Part shown: positions 1 to 5,464 of the stretch, one piece after another | How the letters are laid out: each line of letters starts with the position of its first letter | Position numbering within the stretch: position 1 is the first letter of the stretch | Source: Pseudomonadota bacterium | GTDB taxonomy: Bacteria > Pseudomonadota > Gammaproteobacteria > Burkholderiales > Ferrovaceae | Direction of reading: 5' to 3' | DNA: 5,464 nucleotides | NCBI GenBank assembly: GCA_021828745.1 | Contig: JAJZDE010000088.1 | Location: forward strand, 1 to 5,464 | Program-made: the position numbers and the translations under genes | The notes under the pieces: generated by a model | Told to the model about the DNA's origin: nothing | What the model saw: the letters and a program-made list of their open reading frames with translations, nothing else | Database searches by the model: none

Positions 1-214
1 CCATATCCGATTCCTGACTGGCGCGATCATTGGGATCGGCGAAAACAGTCGCTTCATCCTGCATGGTATGGACCGTTCGGTCGATGTCCTGACCCAATTC
101 CGCCTTCCAACTCTCCAGAAGATGGCGAAAATGGGCCAGTTGCAGGTCATTCATATACGTTTCTCCCTCTTTCAGGACATAGGGAGAAAATTGTTTCAAC
201 GTGGCTTCAACCAT
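1..214 (-). CDS. dksA: RNA polymerase-binding transcription factor DksA, N-terminal part (3' end outside window)
   Basis: DksA enters the RNA polymerase secondary channel and, with ppGpp, adjusts transcription of rRNA, ribosomal protein and amino-acid genes. Seen here are the first 71 codons. Residues 21-30 (MNDLQLAHFR) and 44-54 (DIDRTVHTMQDE region) closely follow the E. coli DksA helices, and DPNDRA at residues 60-65 keeps the DxxDxA signature of the coiled-coil tip that acts at the polymerase active site. The zinc-finger C-terminal half lies beyond the left edge. The ATG at 214 is chosen because an in-frame TGA lies three codons upstream (221-223), because GGTGA (221-225) sits 6 bases before it, and because residues 12-20 (YVLKEGETY) align with the E. 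coli segment just before its MNEAQLAHF. A second in-frame ATG at 154 has a better Shine-Dalgarno match and is an alternative start. The gene follows pnp by 61 bases on the same strand with no visible terminator. The family assignment is firm; the start is fairly sure. Confidence 0.93.
   Translation of the reverse strand, partial: MVEATLKQFSPYVLKEGETYMNDLQLAHFRHLLESWKAELGQDIDRTVHTMQDEATVFADPNDRASQESDM
152..169 (-). promoter_or_regulatory. Internal Shine-Dalgarno-like site and in-frame ATG inside dksA
   Basis: GAGGGAG at 169-163 lies 8 bases before an in-frame ATG at 154-152 (codon 21 of dksA). This is a stronger anti-16S match than the GGTGA before the first ATG. It could start a form lacking the first 20 residues, or simply be a by-product of encoding Lys-Glu-Gly-Glu, a stretch that is similar in E. 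coli DksA. Use of this site is inference. Confidence 0.35.
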
Positions 215-275
215 GGCAATTCACCGTATCAACATTCCAGACAGACCTCTCGGTCGACTCATCCTATCACGAAGT
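215..275 (-). other. pnp-dksA intergenic gap without a recognisable terminator
   Basis: These 61 bases hold only a 4-bp mini-hairpin, GACC-GAGA-GGTC with a GNRA-type loop, and no T-tract on the minus strand. I see no convincing sigma-70 promoter. The simplest reading is that dksA is transcribed at least partly by read-through from pnp. Confidence 0.5.
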
Positions 276-2378
276 TCATTCCTCAACCACGGGGGGTTCC
301 AGCAAGGCCTTGAGGCTGAGTCGCAAACGACCTTTTTCATCCGCCTCCAGTACCTTGACCTTGAGTTGCTGCCCTTCCTTGAGATAGTCTGCCACGGCAT
401 TGACCCGCTCGTGGGCAATCTGGGAAATGTGCAACAATCCGTCCCGTCCGGGAAGAACACTCACGATCGCACCAAAATCGAGCAACTTCAGAACAATCCC
501 TTCATAGACCTTGCCGACTTCCACCTCGGCCGTGATCTCTTCGATACGCTTCCTGGCCAGGGCCCCAGCTTCCGAAGTCAGGCAGGCAATATTGACCGTT
601 CCATCTTCCTGGATATCGATCGTCGTCCCGGTTTCTTCCGTCAAGGCACGAATCACGGCTCCGCCCTTGCCGATCACATCCCGAATTTTTTCCGGATTGA
701 TTTTGAGAGTCAGGATGCGCGGCGCAAAACTGGACAACTCTTCACGCACCATGGGCATTGCCTTCTTCATCAACCCCAGAATGTGGATACGCCCTTCGCG
801 CGCTTGCGCCAGTGCCACCTGCATGATCTCTTTGGTGATTCCCGTGATCTTGATGTCCATTTGCAGGGCGGTGACCCCCTGCTCCGTACCAGCCACCTTG
901 AAATCCATATCACCCAGATGGTCTTCATCACCCAGGATATCCGTCAGCACTGCGAAACGATTCCCTTCCTTGATCAAACCCATGGCCACGCCCGCCGTGT
1001 GGGCCTTGACCGGAACGCCCGCATCCATCAACGCAAGGGAACCACCACAAACCGAGGCCATGGAACTGGACCCGTTCGACTCGGTAATTTCGGAGACCAC
1101 GCGAAGCGTGTAGGAAAATTCTTCTGGTGTAGGCAGGGTTGCCACCAAGGCTCTTTTCGCCAAACGTCCATGGCCGATTTCACGCCGCTTGGGGCTACCG
1201 ACCCGCCCTGTCTCCCCGGTGGAATAGGGAGGGAAATTGTAATGGAGCATGAAGCGGTCCTTGTACTCTCCCTGGATTGCGTCGATGATCTGTTCATCGC
1301 GTCCAGTGCCAAGGGTCGCCACCACCAGAGCCTGGGTCTCTCCACGGGTAAACAGCACAGAACCGTGCGTGCGGGGCAATACCCCCATGCGAATGGTAAT
1401 GGGGCGAACCGTGCGAGTATCGCGCCCATCGATACGCGGGTCTCCATCCAGGATCTGGTGTCGCACGATACGCGCCTCCAATTCCCCAAATAGGCTGCGC
1501 ACCTGATTTTGCCGGTCGGCATCGGCATCGGCGGGAAGCACCTGCGGCATGACTTCGCTTCGAATGGCCTCGATCCGCTCCGTACGTGCCTGTTTTGCAC
1601 GGATCCGGTAGGCTTCACGCAAGGGATCCAGAGCCAATGCTTCAAGACGCGCAATCAAGGCCTCATCACGGGCAGGTGGGGTCCAATCCCAGGGTTCCTT
1701 GCCTGCTTCATCGGCCAATTCATTGATGGCATCGATGATGACCTGCATCTGTTCATGTCCATAAACCACGGCGCCCAACATGACATCTTCAGGCAATTCG
1801 CTGGCTTCGGACTCCACCATCAGGACCGCTTCCGCCGTCCCCGCCACCACCAGATCCATCTTTGACTGGGTCAGTTCGGTCGCGGTGGGATTCAGCACGA
1901 ACTGGCCCTCCACATAACCCACCCGAGCCGCCCCGATGGGGCCACTGAAGGGAACCCCGGACAAGGCAACCGCTGCAGAAGCGCCGATCAGGGCAGGAAT
2001 ATCCGGGTCGATTTCCGGATTGCAGGACATGACCGTTGCCACGATCTGAACTTCGTTGTAAAACCCTTCCGGAAACAGGGGACGCAAAGGCCGGTCGATC
2101 AACCGGGAAGTCAGGGTTTCTTTTTCGGAAGGACGCCCTTCACGTTTGAAAAAGCCTCCGGGAATACGCCCGCTTGCATAAAACCGCTCCTGATAGTCCA
2201 CGGTCAGGGGGAAGAAATCCTGGCCTACTTTGGCTTTCTTCAGGGCCACGCAGGTCACCAGAACCACGGTATCCTCCATGGACACCATCACGGCACCATC
2301 GGCCTGCCTGGCAATCTCTCCGGTTTCAAGGGTAACTTGATGGCGGCCCAGGGTAAATGTCTTGCGAATCGGATTCAC
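276..2378 (-). CDS. pnp: Polyribonucleotide nucleotidyltransferase (PNPase)
   Basis: PNPase is a trimeric cytoplasmic 3'-5' exoribonuclease that phosphorolyses RNA to nucleoside diphosphates; it degrades mRNA and can add tails in reverse. The 700 residues are close to the 711 of E. coli. Order: first RNase PH domain (about 5-140, with [10 protein letters not shown] at 76-85), all-helical linker (about 235-310), second RNase PH domain (about 315-545), KH domain (about 553-615, GKGG at 570-573) and S1 domain (about 620-690). Catalytic features are intact: the phosphate-binding serines in GSSS (436-439) and the metal-binding aspartates in [11 protein letters not shown] (D486, D492). The protein ends just after S1, without the longer acidic tail of enterobacterial PNPase. 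The start is GTG at 2378: GAGG (2387-2390) is 8 bases upstream, and the N-terminus NPIRKTF aligns with E. coli LNPIVRKF. The gene lies 114 bases after rpsO, the common proteobacterial order. Confidence 0.98.
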   Translation of the reverse strand: MNPIRKTFTLGRHQVTLETGEIARQADGAVMVSMEDTVVLVTCVALKKAKVGQDFFPLTVDYQERFYASGRIPGGFFKREGRPSEKETLTSRLIDRPLRPLFPEGFYNEVQIVATVMSCNPEIDPDIPALIGASAAVALSGVPFSGPIGAARVGYVEGQFVLNPTATELTQSKMDLVVAGTAEAVLMVESEASELPEDVMLGAVVYGHEQMQVIIDAINELADEAGKEPWDWTPPARDEALIARLEALALDPLREAYRIRAKQARTERIEAIRSEVMPQVLPADADADRQNQVRSLFGELEARIVRHQILDGDPRIDGRDTRTVRPITIRMGVLPRTHGSVLFTRGETQALVVATLGTGRDEQIIDAIQGEYKDRFMLHYNFPPYSTGETGRVGSPKRREIGHGRLAKRALVATLPTPEEFSYTLRVVSEITESNGSSSMASVCGGSLALMDAGVPVKAHTAGVAMGLIKEGNRFAVLTDILGDEDHLGDMDFKVAGTEQGVTALQMDIKITGITKEIMQVALAQAREGRIHILGLMKKAMPMVREELSSFAPRILTLKINPEKIRDVIGKGGAVIRALTEETGTTIDIQEDGTVNIACLTSEAGALARKRIEEITAEVEVGKVYEGIVLKLLDFGAIVSVLPGRDGLLHISQIAHERVNAVADYLKEGQQLKVKVLEADEKGRLRLSLKALLEPPVVEE

Positions 2379-2390
2379 GCGTTCATCCTC
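2375..2390 (-). promoter_or_regulatory. pnp ribosome binding site with an overlapping three-codon ORF
   Basis: The minus strand reads GAGGATGAACGCGTGA. GAGG (2390-2387) is correctly spaced, 8 bases, for the GTG start at 2378. An ATG directly abuts GAGG and opens a three-codon frame (Met-Asn-Ala) that ends at TGA (2377-2375), overlapping the pnp GTG. With no spacer to the Shine-Dalgarno, that ATG is unlikely to be efficient. The site explains why GTG rather than ATG is the pnp start. Confidence 0.6.
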
Positions 2391-2427
2391 ACTATCAATA
2401 GATTGTTACGTTCTGCATCAGTATATG
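2379..2427 (-). promoter_or_regulatory. pnp 5' leader between the rpsO terminator and the pnp start
   Basis: These 49 bases separate the terminator T-tract from the pnp start. In E. coli the pnp leader is cut by RNase III and then targeted by PNPase itself, giving autoregulation. Here I see no large stem-loop in the leader alone; the only strong duplex nearby is the rpsO terminator stem. No sigma-70 promoter stands out: TTGTTT at the T-tract lacks a good -10 at the right distance. pnp expression therefore probably depends on read-through from rpsO, or on a weak promoter I cannot define. Confidence 0.4.
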
Positions 2428-2467
2428 AAACAAAAATGCGGTGCGCCTATCACCTCGCACCGCATTT
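2428..2467 (-). terminator. Intrinsic terminator of rpsO
   Basis: A perfect 12-bp inverted repeat (AAATGCGGTGCG at 2467-2456, partner at 2445-2434) encloses a 10-base loop and is followed on the minus strand by TTTTTGTTT (2436-2428; the first T's are shared with the stem). The GC-rich core is 9 bp. It starts 25 bases after the rpsO stop. On the plus strand the stem is followed only by TTT and then CGA, so it should work in the rpsO direction only. This matches the position of the E. coli rpsO terminator, which lets part of the transcription continue into pnp. Confidence 0.92.
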
Positions 2468-2492
2468 CGAACCAGATCTTCCCCACCGGATT

Positions 2493-2762
2493 TTACTTGC
2501 GCAAACCCAGACTGGCGATGAGTTGGCGATAGCCGTCCATATTGGTGCGCTTGAAATAATCCAGCAAACTGCGACGTTGACTGACCAGTTTGAGCAAGCC
2601 ACGGCGGGAATGGTGATCCTTGACATGGGTTTTGAAGTGCTCGGTCAGATGATTGATGCGATGAGTCAGCAGGGCCACCTGGACTTCCGTTGAGCCGGTG
2701 TCCTGGGGGGTACGCTGAAAGTCCTTCATGATCTGCGCTTTATGAGCGGCGATTGCAGCCAT
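2493..2762 (-). CDS. rpsO: 30S ribosomal protein S15
   Basis: S15 is a primary 16S rRNA-binding protein of the small subunit; it binds the central-domain three-way junction early in assembly. The 89 residues equal the usual length. Near-identity to E. coli S15 runs through [13 protein letters not shown] (21-33), [10 protein letters not shown] (48-57) and [13 protein letters not shown] (60-72), which include the conserved rRNA-contacting His and Ser of HHS, and the protein ends in GLRK. The ATG at 2762 is chosen because GGAG (2772-2769) is 6 bases upstream and family alignment begins here; the frame stays open for 18 more codons, but those residues do not resemble S15 and start inside the promoter region. 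The gene has its own strong promoter upstream and a terminator downstream. S15 represses its own translation in several bacteria through varied leader structures. Confidence 0.98.
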   Translation of the reverse strand: MAAIAAHKAQIMKDFQRTPQDTGSTEVQVALLTHRINHLTEHFKTHVKDHHSRRGLLKLVSQRRSLLDYFKRTNMDGYRQLIASLGLRK

Positions 2763-2805
2763 GTCATTCTCCAAATACGGTAGGGATTCGTCCGAAAAAC
2801 ACAGG

Positions 2806-2851
2806 ATTATACACAATTAAGTCAATACTGCCAACCGGACGATATTTTTTT
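2806..2851 (-). promoter_or_regulatory. Sigma-70-type promoter of rpsO with A-tract upstream
   Basis: On the minus strand, TTGGCA (2834-2829, one mismatch to TTGACA) and a perfect TATAAT (2811-2806) are separated by exactly 17 bases. An A7 tract (2851-2845) lies 10 bases upstream of the -35 box, where the distal half of an UP element would sit. Initiation is expected near 2800, leaving an rpsO leader of about 38 bases. A strong constitutive promoter fits a ribosomal protein gene. The boxes are seen directly; activity is inferred. Confidence 0.87.
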
Positions 2852-2858
2852 GATGCGA

Positions 2859-3158
2859 TCAATCATCTTCGCCCAACTCGGGGTTCCAGCCGTTCTTGCG
2901 CGCCCGCTCCACCGATGCTTCATAGATCCTTTGGTGACGGTTGCGCAACTCGGGCGTCAAACGGCTGGGCAGGTGTCCATATTTCTCCCACTCTTCCGAC
3001 ACCTTGTCATAGAGTTGCTGGATCTGCCCGCTCGTCCAACCCTTGCCGTCCTGATCTTCCGGCAGCAATCCAAATACCCATGCGTCCTTGATGATCTGGG
3101 CCAAATGGGTCATCCCCCCATTGAGATCGGAGTATACGCCCTTGTAACGTTGTTCCAT
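2859..3158 (-). CDS. Small uncharacterised protein encoded directly after cbbO
   Basis: I do not recognise this family. From the ATG at 3158 the product is 99 residues, soluble and probably mostly helical, with no signal peptide, no membrane segment and no cysteine. It has four tryptophans (in AWVFGL, GWTSG, EEWEKYG and NGWNPE), which is many for its size, a charged C-terminal half (LRNRHQRIYEASVERARKNG) and an acidic end (GEDD). The start at 3158 is preferred because GAGG (3168-3165) lies 6 bases before it. Another in-frame ATG at 3164 abuts GAGG with no spacer and would add two residues (Met-Thr). The start lies 17 bases after the cbbO stop, so co-transcription with cbbO is likely. It ends 25 bases before the -35 box of the rpsO promoter, with no terminator visible between. 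Coding is supported by the ribosome binding site, tight packing and ordinary composition. A role with CbbO is inferred from position only. Confidence 0.78.
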   Translation of the reverse strand: MEQRYKGVYSDLNGGMTHLAQIIKDAWVFGLLPEDQDGKGWTSGQIQQLYDKVSEEWEKYGHLPSRLTPELRNRHQRIYEASVERARKNGWNPELGEDD

Positions 3159-3175
3159 AGTCATCCTCGTGCCTT

Positions 3176-5464
3176 TCAGCGTGTCAACCCGGCATAAAGC
3201 AAAGGCAATTTCTCAGGCAAACGCGCCACCTGATCCACCACCAGAAAATTCTTGGCCCCGAAAATGCGCGAAACATACTGGTCTGCCCGCGGATCAAGGC
3301 TCAGGCAGTAGGTCATGATACCCGATCGTCCCGCCTCCTCCACAGCCTTCTTGGTATCGTAACGAAGATACTGGGGGTCGCGAACATCCACATCAGCAGG
3401 TTCTCCATCCGTCAGCACCAGCAATAACTTTTTGGCCGAACGTTGCTGCTTCAGATATTGTACGGCATGACGAACGGCAGCCCCCATGCGGGTGGACAAC
3501 TGCCCCTTCATGCCCGCCAGCCGTTCTTTGGGAAGATCGTCATAATCCTGATCAAAATCCTTGAAACGGTAGTAGGACACCCCATGCCGACCATCGGAGC
3601 AGAACCCATGAATCGCGAAGGGATCTCCCACCTTGTGGATGGCGTCTGCCAACAGAACGGTGGCTTCGCGAGTCAGATCGAGAACCGAATAGTCCTGCCC
3701 CGCCACCTTGTCATTGGTCGACTCGGACAAGTCAAGCAAAACCATGACTGAAATGTCCCGCACCTTGCGGACACTGCGCATCATGATGCGCGGTTCGGGC
3801 TGTACGCCCATGCGCAGGTCGATGGTACTGGCAATGGCCGCATTCAGGTCGATATCATCGCCTTCCTCCAGTTTGCGCAGACGCGTCACTCCCTGCGGCT
3901 GCATCGCGTCCAAAATGAACTTCATCCGCGCAATCAGACGCTTGTTCCGGAAGGTGATGTCCTCGATGAGCGCCAGGTCCCCTCGACTGGAGCGGCGTTC
4001 CAGAACCGTCACCCAGGAAGGCCGCTCGAGTTGAATCTGATAGTCCCATTCCGCATAGTGAAATGGGTCAGAAACTGGTTCCTTGCCTTCCCGTTCATTG
4101 AAACTGACGCCCGTATCCTCATAGGGAAAGAGTTCCGTGCCCAGCACCCAAATTTCCTGGGCGTCATCCCCTGCCAGTTCGGTGTCGATCTCGTTGACCA
4201 TTTCCATCAGATTGACCTTGCGCCGCACCTGAAGCGGCCGATCATACCCTGCTGCCAGTGCCGCCTCGAAATCGAACCCCTCAAAGGCCCAGATGAAACG
4301 GTTGTCATCCCGATAAAGAGGGCGCTGTCCATCCGTGCGCGGGTTGTAAGCGATATTTTTGGCCCGAAAAGTATGCGCCAGGGAAACTCCGATGTCCCAG
4401 GAAAGTTGATGATCGTCCAGGTTTTTTGCCTGGGCAAACAGGAGTCGCCCCTCCGCCACCCAAGGGTCAGGATCCTGATAGGCGGGATCCAGCAGGACCC
4501 GACTCAGACGGTTGAAATAGTCACCAGCGCTTGCCCCCTGACCCGCATGAGCATGATGGCACTGGGCCCACAATTGCGCCAGCCCCGGAAAACGCCGAAT
4601 GGCCAGGGTTTCCACTCGCGCATCCTCGATGATCTCGATCAGCGCCATCTGCAGGGGATTCAGATTTTCTGCCGAAATCGGCGCCGTGGTCGCCACCCAG
4701 TGAGCGGCGCAATGGGCAGCCGCAGCCCGGTACAGACTGAGGCCGGAAACGCCCTCATGGTCATCGAAGGCATCGGGTACATGAAAGAAATAACTCTCGA
4801 TATAAGGTTTGTAACCTTCCCTTCGCTCGAAGTCTCCGGAGGTGGGACGCATGAAGAAATCCCGCCCCCACAGGGCACGCAGATACATGTTGATCCGGCG
4901 CTGAATATCGATGAAGAGCGTCCCCTTGCGCTCCTTTTGTAACATGGCCAGCGATTCCTTGGAGGCCAAGCCAAAATACTCGATCTGCGCCTCATAATTG
5001 GTACGATGGGCGTGGGCACCCCAAGTTGCCCAACGACGCAACCCTCCCAAGGTCAACTGGTTCAGCAGGACTTCCAGATTGTCGAGCATGGGCCGGACCC
5101 CACGGGGGGCCTGGCCCAGAAGATGGTTGAGAAACTGGAGGTAGGCCTGAAACAGGTCTGCATCTCCCAGTCGACTGGCCGCCACGGGAGCAGTCCCCAG
5201 CAAACGCTCGATCACCGTTCCGGAAGTCCGCGAGGAAAATCCCAATGCAATCTGTACGAGATCCGTCAGGCATTCCTCACCCACTGCCCGGGCCACCTGG
5301 GGAGCCACTTCGATCCAGGTCAGGACCAGTTCGTTGCCCCGCCCCAGATGCTGCAAGGCCGCCGTTCCCTTGAGGTAGTTGTCCAGGCCACGAGCCGAGA
5401 GTGCCCGCGTGGCCTCATGCCACCCGTCACGCAACCCTTGCTGGCAGGCTGGAGACAGGTCGGC
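3176..5464 (-). CDS. cbbO: CbbO-type Rubisco activase adaptor with VWA domain (5' end outside window)
   Basis: CbbO joins a ring of the AAA+ ATPase CbbQ and recruits it to inhibited Rubisco, so that trapped sugar phosphates are released; related NorD proteins serve nitric oxide reductase. The visible 762 residues are open to the right edge. The first ATG-like option inside (TTG at 5434) has no reason to be the start, so some N-terminal residues are missing. The N-terminal half is helical and contains a CbbO-like block, ALWGRDFFMRPTSGDFERRE (visible residues 197-216), and EIIEDARVE (277-285), typical of CbbO/NorD. A long, variable acidic linker (about 415-545) leads to the C-terminal VWA domain from about 570. 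Its MIDAS metal site is complete: DLSES (D578, S580, S582), Thr in STRMG (T658) and Asp in TDGEP (D686). In the CbbQO complex this VWA domain contacts Rubisco. cbbQ and a Rubisco gene would be expected just upstream, outside the window. NorD or another VWA adaptor is the alternative, less likely given the N-terminal half. Confidence 0.85.
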   Translation of the reverse strand, partial: ADLSPACQQGLRDGWHEATRALSARGLDNYLKGTAALQHLGRGNELVLTWIEVAPQVARAVGEECLTDLVQIALGFSSRTSGTVIERLLGTAPVAASRLGDADLFQAYLQFLNHLLGQAPRGVRPMLDNLEVLLNQLTLGGLRRWATWGAHAHRTNYEAQIEYFGLASKESLAMLQKERKGTLFIDIQRRINMYLRALWGRDFFMRPTSGDFERREGYKPYIESYFFHVPDAFDDHEGVSGLSLYRAAAAHCAAHWVATTAPISAENLNPLQMALIEIIEDARVETLAIRRFPGLAQLWAQCHHAHAGQGASAGDYFNRLSRVLLDPAYQDPDPWVAEGRLLFAQAKNLDDHQLSWDIGVSLAHTFRAKNIAYNPRTDGQRPLYRDDNRFIWAFEGFDFEAALAAGYDRPLQVRRKVNLMEMVNEIDTELAGDDAQEIWVLGTELFPYEDTGVSFNEREGKEPVSDPFHYAEWDYQIQLERPSWVTVLERRSSRGDLALIEDITFRNKRLIARMKFILDAMQPQGVTRLRKLEEGDDIDLNAAIASTIDLRMGVQPEPRIMMRSVRKVRDISVMVLLDLSESTNDKVAGQDYSVLDLTREATVLLADAIHKVGDPFAIHGFCSDGRHGVSYYRFKDFDQDYDDLPKERLAGMKGQLSTRMGAAVRHAVQYLKQQRSAKKLLLVLTDGEPADVDVRDPQYLRYDTKKAVEEAGRSGIMTYCLSLDPRADQYVSRIFGAKNFLVVDQVARLPEKLPLLYAGLTR

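Noticed and set aside
201..1493. 430-codon open frame on the plus strand
   Set aside because: It is antisense to pnp, whose catalytic, KH and S1 motifs are unmistakable. The translation has no recognisable domain, and the frame is long because of codon bias on the other strand.
2763..2816. 18-codon N-terminal extension of rpsO to an ATG at 2816
   Set aside because: It would start upstream of the TATAAT box, has no similarity to S15, and the ATG at 2762 has a well-spaced GGAG.
2820..2825. TTGACT as an alternative -35 box for the rpsO promoter
   Set aside because: It is only 8 bases from TATAAT and no acceptable -10 lies about 17 bases downstream; TTGGCA at 17 bases is the better partner.
2845..2875. 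T7 run beside a GATG/CATC inverted repeat as a terminator
   Set aside because: The T-run precedes the weak repeat on the plus strand and reads as an A-run after it on the minus strand, so it fits a terminator in neither direction.
4031..4942. 303-codon open frame on the plus strand
   Set aside because: It is antisense to the conserved cbbO region, shows no family features, and lacks a supporting neighbour or start context.
5432..5434. TTG as the start of cbbO
   Set aside because: The frame stays open for ten more codons to the window edge, no ribosome binding site decides for this codon, and CbbO proteins are expected to extend further.

Overview
All supportable genes lie on the minus strand, read from the right edge to the left: an activase-type cbbO (incomplete at its 5' end), a small unrecognised ORF, rpsO, pnp, and the start of dksA (cut by the left edge). 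The plus strand holds only long open frames antisense to these genes; I see no tRNA, rRNA, CRISPR array, insertion sequence or origin. Coding density is high, and the longest non-coding stretch is about 114 bases (2379-2492).

The window suggests a proteobacterial chemolithoautotroph. The CbbO-like protein is the adaptor partner of the AAA+ protein CbbQ in a Rubisco activase and is typical of sulfur- and iron-oxidising CO2 fixers. PNPase, S15 and DksA all look proteobacterial, beta-proteobacterial or Acidithiobacillia-like. Genus cannot be fixed from this sequence alone.

Region by region. 3176-5464: cbbO, with an intact C-terminal VWA/MIDAS domain. 2859-3158: a protein of about 99 residues whose start lies 17 bases after the cbbO stop, so probably translated from the same message. 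2763-2858: a spacer with a near-consensus sigma-70 promoter facing rpsO and an A-tract upstream of it, but no visible terminator for the cbbO transcript. 2493-2762: rpsO. 2379-2492: a strong intrinsic terminator (perfect 12-bp stem) followed by a 49-base pnp leader. 276-2378: pnp, with a GTG start. 215-275: a short gap without a terminator. 1-214: the first 71 codons of dksA.

rpsO-pnp is the classical ribosomal protein/RNA-decay pair, here with the expected promoter, terminator and leader. Less usual are its upstream neighbour (a Rubisco activase subunit plus a small unknown protein, with no visible terminator between) and its downstream neighbour (dksA, apparently reachable by read-through from pnp). 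The best candidate for something undescribed is the small protein after cbbO, which may be an accessory of the CbbQO activase; this rests on position only.
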